From: Pseudomonadota bacterium
GTDB taxonomy: Bacteria; Pseudomonadota; Alphaproteobacteria; Rhizobiales; Hyphomicrobiaceae
DNA: 27,365 nucleotides
Direction of reading: 5' to 3'
Assembly: GCA_023410905.1 (NCBI GenBank)
Contig: JAEYPL010000297.1
Span: forward strand, 1-27,365
The notes beneath the pieces are model-generated. The model was not told where the DNA came from and ran no database searches. It saw only the letters and a program-made list of their open reading frames with translations. The position numbers and the translations under genes were made by a program. Below, in pieces: positions 22,683 through 27,365 of the stretch. The stretch's first letter is position 1. Each line of letters opens with the position of its first letter.

Positions 22683-23639
22683 ATGGCCCTCAAAATTGCC
22701 TGCCAGATGGACCCGATCGACCGCATCGACATTCGGGGTGACTCGACCTTCGCGATGTTGCTCGAAGCCCAGAAGCGCGGCCACGAGCTGTTCTACTACA
22801 CGCCGCAGAACATCGCGCTCGACGGCGACAAGCTGATCGCGCGCGGAGAGACGCTGACCGTCGAGGACAAAATCGGCGATCACTACAAGCTGTCCAACGC
22901 GCGCAAGATCGATCTCGGCACATGGGACGTGGTGCTGCTACGCCAGGACCCGCCGTTCGACATGGCCTACATCACGACGACGCATCTGCTGGAGCGCATT
23001 CATCCGAAGACGCTCGTCGTGAATGATCCCGCTCACGTGTGCAATGCGCCGGAGAAGGTGTGGGTGCTGGAGTTCCAGGACCTCATGCCGCCGACGATGG
23101 TGACCCGCAACGCCGAGGACGTGAAGGAATTCCGCGCGCGCCATAAGGACATCATCATCAAGCCGCTCTACGGCAACGGCGGTGCATCGGTGTTCCGCGT
23201 GAAGGAGGACGACTCGAACCTCAATTCGCTCATCGAGCTGTTCCAGACGGTCTTCCGCGAGCCTTTCATGGTGCAGCAGTTCCGCCCCGAGGTGCGCGCA
23301 GGCGACAAACGCATCATTCTCGTGGATGGCGAGGTGGCGGGCGCCATCAACCGCGTGCCGGCGGCGGACGAGACGCGCTCCAACATGCACGTCGGCGGGC
23401 AGGCCACGCCGACCGAGCTGACGCCGCGCGATCTCGAAATCTGCGCCCGCCTCGGGCCGCACCTCAAGGAGCGCGGGCTGATCTTCACCGGCATCGACGT
23501 GATCGGGCCGTACCTCACCGAGATCAACGTCACCTCGCCGACCGGCATCCGCCAGGTCAAGGCGTTTGGCGGCAACGACATCGCCGCCATGATCTGGGAT
23601 GCGGTGGAGCGCAAGGTGAAGGCCAAACGAGGCATGTGA
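22683..23639 (+). CDS. gshB: Glutathione synthetase
   Basis: A 318-residue ATP-grasp ligase, the same size as E. coli GshB. The start MALKIACQMDPIDRIDIRGDSTFAML is the typical N-terminus. Further marks are LRQDPPFDMAYITTTHLLE, VVNDPAHVCNAPEKVW, IIKPLYGNGGASVF, GDKRIILVDGEVAGAINRVPA and EINVTSPTGIRQ. It joins gamma-glutamylcysteine to glycine using ATP. ATG 22683 fits the family; an in-frame ATG at 22632 would add 17 unconserved residues. A GST gene at the left of the window uses its product, but the two are not linked. Confidence 0.94.
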   Translation: MALKIACQMDPIDRIDIRGDSTFAMLLEAQKRGHELFYYTPQNIALDGDKLIARGETLTVEDKIGDHYKLSNARKIDLGTWDVVLLRQDPPFDMAYITTTHLLERIHPKTLVVNDPAHVCNAPEKVWVLEFQDLMPPTMVTRNAEDVKEFRARHKDIIIKPLYGNGGASVFRVKEDDSNLNSLIELFQTVFREPFMVQQFRPEVRAGDKRIILVDGEVAGAINRVPAADETRSNMHVGGQATPTELTPRDLEICARLGPHLKERGLIFTGIDVIGPYLTEINVTSPTGIRQVKAFGGNDIAAMIWDAVERKVKAKRGM

Positions 23640-23734
23640 TTCCCGAACATCGGGATTTGCCGAGGGAACCCAGAACACTGAGGAACCGGCAGGTTCTGTT
23701 CGGCGTTTTCCGACCACATCATATGGAGGTCGAA

Positions 23735-23809
23735 ATGCCCGTCATTCTCTGGCTGTTGGGAGTTCCGCTGTCGCTCGTGCTCGTTCTGATGCTCTTCGGC
23801 GCGGTCTGA
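23735..23809 (+). CDS. Conserved-looking 24-residue hydrophobic microprotein
   Basis: An ATG at 23735 with an ideal ribosome site (GGAGG, 5 bases upstream) opens 24 codons ending in TGA at 23807-23809. The product starts MPVILWLLGVPL and is almost entirely hydrophobic, one transmembrane helix with no charged residues. I recall very similar unnamed microproteins in other Hyphomicrobiales genomes, but this was not searched. It follows gshB by 95 bp and is followed by a hairpin terminator, which supports a real transcribed gene. Function unknown; a small membrane protein modulating a larger complex is a guess. Confidence 0.6.
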   Translation: MPVILWLLGVPLSLVLVLMLFGAV

Positions 23810-23831
23810 GATTATCCGTCGAGTTAATCAT

Positions 23832-23862
23832 GGCCCGGCTGTCCCCCGCAGTCGGGCCGTTT
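23832..23862 (+). terminator. Intrinsic-type terminator after the microprotein
   Basis: GGCCCGGCTG (23832-23841) pairs with CAGTCGGGCC (23849-23858) with one G-U pair and a 7-base loop, followed by GTTT. The T-tract is short, so strength is moderate. It separates the gshB/microprotein unit from lepA. Confidence 0.5.
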
Positions 23863-23985
23863 CGCGTCCAATGGGAGGCGGAACGACTGCAACTCGCTGC
23901 GGCATTTGGCCGGCCGCCTCGGTAACCCTGCTGAAATTGGAAACCGGGCCTTTTGCGGTGCGGGGGGCGGTGCTATCTAGCGCCC

Positions 23986-25788
23986 ATGACCGACACCGAT
24001 TTGATCCGCAACTTCTCCATCATCGCCCATATCGACCACGGGAAATCCACCCTGGCCGACCGGCTGATTCAGCTCTGCGGCAACGTTTCCGACCGCGAGA
24101 TGCAGAATCAGATCCTCGATTCCATGGAGATCGAGCGCGAGCGTGGCATCACGATCAAGGCGCAGACCGTGCGCCTCGATTACAAGGCCAAGGATGGCAA
24201 GACCTATCAGCTCAACCTGATGGACACGCCGGGGCACGTGGACTTCGCCTACGAGGTTTCGCGCTCGCTGGCCGCCTGCGAAGGGGCGCTGCTCGTCGTC
24301 GATGCCTCCCAGGGTGTCGAGGCGCAGACGCTGGCGAACGTCTATCAGGCGATCGACCACAGTCTGGAGATCGTGCCCGTCCTCAACTAGATCGACCTGC
24401 CGGCCGCCGACGCAGACCGCGTCAAGCAGCAGATCGAGGACGTCATCGGCATCGATGCCTCCGAGGCCGTTCCGATCTCGGCCAAGACCGGCCTCGGCGT
24501 CGCCGACGTGCTCGAGGCGATCGTCACGCGCCTGCCGCCGCCCAAGGGCGACAAGAACAAGCCGCTCAAGGCCCTGCTCGTCGATAGCTGGTACGATGCC
24601 TATCTCGGCGTGATCGTGCTCGTGCGCGTGATCGACGGCACCCTGAAGAAGGGCCAGCGCGTCAAGCTCATGGCGACGGACACGAGCTATTACGTGGATC
24701 GCGTCGGCATCTTCCGCCCCAAGCAGGAGATGCTGTCGGAGCTTTCGACGGGCGAAGTGGGCTTCTTCACGGCAGCCATCAAGCAAGTCGCGGATACGCG
24801 CGTCGGCGACACGGTCACGGACGAGAAGAATCCGACGGCCGAGGCCTTGCCCGGCTTCAAACCCGCGCAGCCCGTTGTTTTCTGCGGCCTGTTTCCCATC
24901 GACGCCGCCGACTTCGAGGATCTGCGCGACGCCATGGGTAAGCTCCGTCTGAACGACGCCAGCTTCTCATTCGAGGCGGAAAGCTCGGCTGCGCTCGGCT
25001 TCGGCTTCCGCTGCGGTTTTCTCGGCCTGCTGCACCTCGAGATCATCACCGAGCGGTTGCAACGCGAGTTCGACCTCGACCTCATCACGACCGCGCCGTC
25101 GGTCATCTACCACCTGCACATGAACGACGGCTCGATGATCGAGATGCACAATCCGGCAGACATGCCGGACCCGGTGCGCATCGATCACATCGAGGAGCCG
25201 TGGATCGAGGCGACGATCCTCGTGCCCGACGAGTACCTCGGCTCCGTGCTCAAGCTCTGTCAGGATCGCCGCGGCCGCCAGAAGAATCTCACCTACGTCG
25301 GCACTCGTGCCATGCTCGTCTATGAGCTGCCGTTGAACGAGGTCGTGTTCGACTTCTACGATCGCCTGAAGTCGGTCTCGCGCGGCTATGCCTCGTTCGA
25401 CTATCACATCGTCGGCTACGAGGAGGGCGACCTCGTCAAGCTCTCGATCCTGGTGAACGCCGAGCCGGTCGACGCCCTCTCGATCGTCGTGCACAAAAGC
25501 CGGGCCGAGCAGCGCGGCCGCGCCATGTGCGAGAAGCTCAAGGAACTCATCCGCCCGCACCTGTTCCAGATCCCGATCCAGGCCGCGATCGGCGCCAAGG
25601 TGATCGCCCGCGAAACGATCCGGGCGTTGCGCAAGGACGTGATCGCCAAGTGCTACGGCGGCGATATTTCGCGTAAGAGGAAGCTCCTCGACAAGCAGAA
25701 AAAGGGTAAGAAAAAGATGCGGGAATTCGGCTCCGTCGAGATCCCCCAGGAGGCGTTCATCGCGGCTCTCAAGATGGAAGAAAATTGA
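23986..25788 (+). pseudogene. lepA: Elongation factor 4 (LepA) interrupted by an in-frame amber codon
   Basis: The frame from ATG 23986 to TGA 25788 would be 600 codons, the normal LepA length. It is broken only by TAG at 24388-24390, codon 135. The first part has the GTPase motifs AHIDHGKSTLADRL (P-loop), GITIKAQT and DTPGHVDF. It stops in PVLN*IDLPAAD, where all LepA proteins have NKID, so the G4-motif Lys codon (AAG) has become TAG by one base. The remaining 465 codons are intact and typical, ending in the KKMREFGSVEIPQEAF C-terminal domain. LepA is a ribosomal GTPase that remodels stalled ribosomes and is often dispensable. A GTG at 24508 could restart a 426-residue product without the GTPase switch regions. 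The cause is sequencing error or a recent nonsense mutation; coding potential after the stop is not decayed. Confidence 0.9.
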
Positions 25789-25841
25789 GGGCGTTCAATC
25801 TTCTCCGTGCCCAAATAGTTGTGCTGGATTGTTTCGTTAGG

Positions 25842-25859
25842 CTGTCATAAACTTCCCAT
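25842..25859 (+). promoter_or_regulatory. Pho-box-like site upstream of ugpB
   Basis: CTGTCATAAACTTCCCAT begins with a perfect CTGTCAT half-site, followed by an AT-rich spacer and a degraded second half (TTCCCAT, 4 of 7 matches). PhoB boxes are two CTGTCAT-like direct repeats, and ugpB is a known phosphate-starvation gene in enterobacteria and rhizobia. It lies 40 bases before the ugpB ATG. PhoB control is inference. Confidence 0.5.
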
Positions 25860-25898
25860 AGAACACCTGCATCCAAGCGGTGGCCGATGGGAGGTCCA

Positions 25899-27221
25899 AT
25901 GATGTTGCGACGTGTAAGGCACGCCTTTGCGGGCGTGGTGGCTGGTGCTTTTTTTGCGGCCCCGGCATTTGCTCAGCAGGAAATTCAGTGGTGGCACGCC
26001 ATGGGCGGTGAACTCGGCCAGAAGGTCGATGCCATCGCAGCCGGCTTCAATGCCACGCAGAAGGAAGTCAAGATCGTCCCCATCTACAAGGGGAACTACA
26101 CCGAGACGATGACGGGTGCGATCGCGGCCTTCCGCGCCAAGCAGCATCCGCACATCGTGCAGGTCTTCGAGGTCGGCACGGCGACCCTGATGGCGGCCAA
26201 GGGCGCCATCTATCCCGTCTACCAGCTCATGAAGGATCAGAACCTCCCGTTCGATCCGAAGAATTATCTTCCGAGTGTGACCGGTTACTACAGCGACAGC
26301 GCCGGCAACATGCTGTCGATGCCGTTCAACAGCTCGACGCCGGTCATGTTCTACAACAAGACGCTCTTCAAGAAGGCTGGCCTCGATCCCGAGAGCCCGC
26401 CGAAGACTTGGCCGGAACTCGAAGCGGCGGCCAAGAAACTCCAGGCCGCGGGCGTGAAGTGCGGCTTCACCACGGGTTGGCCGTCATGGGTGCAGATCGA
26501 GAATCTCTCGGCTCTGCACAACGTGCCGATCGCCACGAAGTCGAACGGCTTCGATGGGCTCGACACCGAGTTCCAGATCAACTCGCCGCTGCATGTGAAG
26601 CACATCACGGCCATGGGTGAGTGGCAGAAGTCGAAGATCTTCGACTACGGCGGCCGTCGCGCCGACAGCGCGCCGAAGTTCTATACGCAGGAATGCGCGA
26701 TGTACATGAACTCGTCGGCTTCGCAGGCTGGCGTGCGCGCCAATGCGAAGGATTTCGAGTTCGGCGTCGGCATGCTGCCCTATTGGCCGGACGTGAAGGG
26801 CGCCCCGCAGAATTCGATCATCGGCGGCGCCACGCTCTGGGTGCTCGCCGGTCATCCGAAGGAGAGCTACAAGGGCGTCGGGCAGTTCTTCAACTATCTC
26901 TCGCAGCCTGATGTTCAGGCGAAGTGGCACCAGGAAACAGGCTATCTCCCGATCACCACGGCGTCGTACGAGCTCAGCAAGCAGCAGGGCTATTACGACA
27001 AGAATCCTGGCACCGACGTCTCGATCAAGCAGATGACGCTCAACCCGCCGACGGCCAACTCCAAGGGCCTGCGCTTCGGCAACTTCGTCCAGATCCGCGA
27101 CATCATCGACGAGGAGCTGGAGGGTGTGTGGTCGGGCAAGAAAACGGCCAAGGAGGCACTCGACGCCGCCGTGAGCCGCGGTAACGAGCTGCTCCGCCGC
27201 TTCGAAGCTGCGAACAAGTAA
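25899..27221 (+). CDS. ugpB: sn-Glycerol-3-phosphate ABC transporter substrate-binding protein
   Basis: A 440-residue periplasmic binding protein. The signal peptide (MMLRRVRHAFAG then a hydrophobic core) ends at AFA-QQ, about residue 26. The mature part starts IQWWHAMGGELGQKVD and contains YKGNYTETMTGAIAAFRAKQHPHIVQ, MPFNSSTPVMFYNK, GFTTGWPSWVQIENLSALHN and GGATLWVLAGHP, all UgpB-type. It captures glycerol-3-phosphate and glycerophosphodiesters for the UgpAEC importer. GGGAGG lies 4 or 7 bases before the paired ATGs at 25899 and 25902; an ATG at 25887 is upstream of the site and unlikely. A strong terminator follows, so ugpAEC, if present, lie beyond the window under separate or attenuated expression. 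Confidence 0.93.
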   Translation: MMLRRVRHAFAGVVAGAFFAAPAFAQQEIQWWHAMGGELGQKVDAIAAGFNATQKEVKIVPIYKGNYTETMTGAIAAFRAKQHPHIVQVFEVGTATLMAAKGAIYPVYQLMKDQNLPFDPKNYLPSVTGYYSDSAGNMLSMPFNSSTPVMFYNKTLFKKAGLDPESPPKTWPELEAAAKKLQAAGVKCGFTTGWPSWVQIENLSALHNVPIATKSNGFDGLDTEFQINSPLHVKHITAMGEWQKSKIFDYGGRRADSAPKFYTQECAMYMNSSASQAGVRANAKDFEFGVGMLPYWPDVKGAPQNSIIGGATLWVLAGHPKESYKGVGQFFNYLSQPDVQAKWHQETGYLPITTASYELSKQQGYYDKNPGTDVSIKQMTLNPPTANSKGLRFGNFVQIRDIIDEELEGVWSGKKTAKEALDAAVSRGNELLRRFEAANK

Positions 27222-27229
27222 AGCAAATG

Positions 27230-27264
27230 AGAGGGCGGATACCGCAAGGCATCCGCCCTCTTTC
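27230..27264 (+). terminator. Strong intrinsic terminator or attenuator after ugpB
   Basis: AGAGGGCGGAT (27230-27240) pairs perfectly with ATCCGCCCTCT (27251-27261) across a 10-base loop, followed by TTCT. It starts 8 bases after the ugpB stop. Between ugpB and a downstream permease it would limit permease expression. Confidence 0.75.
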
Positions 27265-27331
27265 TATGACCAAACCTCAGGGTGTGTTCCACTTCATGCG
27301 GACGCAGGCAGCCCCAACCTCCGTACTAATT

Positions 27332-27365
27332 CCTCCCCCCTTGTGGGGGAGGTTAGGAGGGGGGG
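27332..27365. repeat. REP-like palindromic repeat, cut by the window edge
   Basis: CCTCCCCC (27332-27339) pairs with GGGGGAGG (27345-27352) across a 5-base loop, followed by TTAGGAGGGGGGG, a near-copy of the second arm. Elements of this type (CCTCCCCC...GGGGGAGG TTAGGAGGGG) are, from memory, frequent between genes in many Hyphomicrobiales genomes. Copy number cannot be tested in this window. Confidence 0.5.

Noticed and set aside
24391..25788. A separate gene starting after the lepA stop, or a recoded amber/extra amino acid
   Set aside because: The frame continues LepA exactly with one substituted codon, and TAG serves as a normal stop for several genes in the window, so a point mutation or sequence error is simpler.

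Overview
The window is a GC-rich, gene-dense piece of an alphaproteobacterial chromosome. Gene content and protein style point to the order Hyphomicrobiales (Rhizobiales). The pointers are a PleC/DivJ-like histidine kinase, DUF1289 plus TIGR02281 retropepsins, a DUF459/MltB pair, an rsmI-yraN-gshB order with an LpoA-like lipoprotein opposite, and a 24-residue hydrophobic protein beginning MPVILWLLGVPL. The genus cannot be fixed from sequence alone. No tRNA, rRNA, CRISPR array, phage or insertion sequence was seen; most of the window is housekeeping and cell-envelope genes.

Layout. 1-1587 (minus): an operon gst -> MBL-fold hydrolase -> uracil-DNA glycosylase family gene, the last cut by the left edge. 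1904-3505 (plus): membrane histidine kinase. 3667-5237 (plus): DUF1289 gene followed by two paralogous membrane retropepsins. 5258-6532 (minus): membrane-anchored DJ-1/PfpI protein, divergent from an IlvD/Edd dehydratase and a Cys-based phosphatase (6617-9109, plus). 9214-12982 (minus): galE, an MltB-type lytic transglycosylase and a DUF459 SGNH-like protein. 13141-14874 (plus): galU and a rhodanese. 14985-18651 (plus): a TRAP transporter (dctP, fused dctQM) flanked by two small single-helix membrane proteins. 18661-20818 (minus): a lone sdhB and an LpoA-like lipoprotein. 20978-23809 (plus): rsmI, yraN, a palindrome-rich gap, gshB and a microprotein. 23986-25788 (plus): lepA interrupted by one in-frame amber codon. 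25899-27221 (plus): ugpB with a Pho-box-like site and a strong terminator. The right edge holds a REP-like palindrome.

Functional themes. UDP-sugar supply (galE, galU) sits next to peptidoglycan turnover (mltB, DUF459), and an LpoA-like protein lies elsewhere in the window. Thiol metabolism is represented by gst, the rhodanese and gshB. Periplasmic uptake is represented by the TRAP system and UgpB.

The most noteworthy observations are: (1) a TAG replacing the G4-motif lysine of lepA; (2) a DUF459 SGNH protein that seems to lack both the nucleophilic Ser and the catalytic His; (3) a roughly 290-bp cluster of short perfect palindromes between yraN and gshB; (4) small membrane ORFs flanking the TRAP operon; (5) sdhB without its partners; (6) tandem retropepsins. 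I see no convincing wholly new multi-gene system. All functional calls rest on motif recognition by eye, with no database search.
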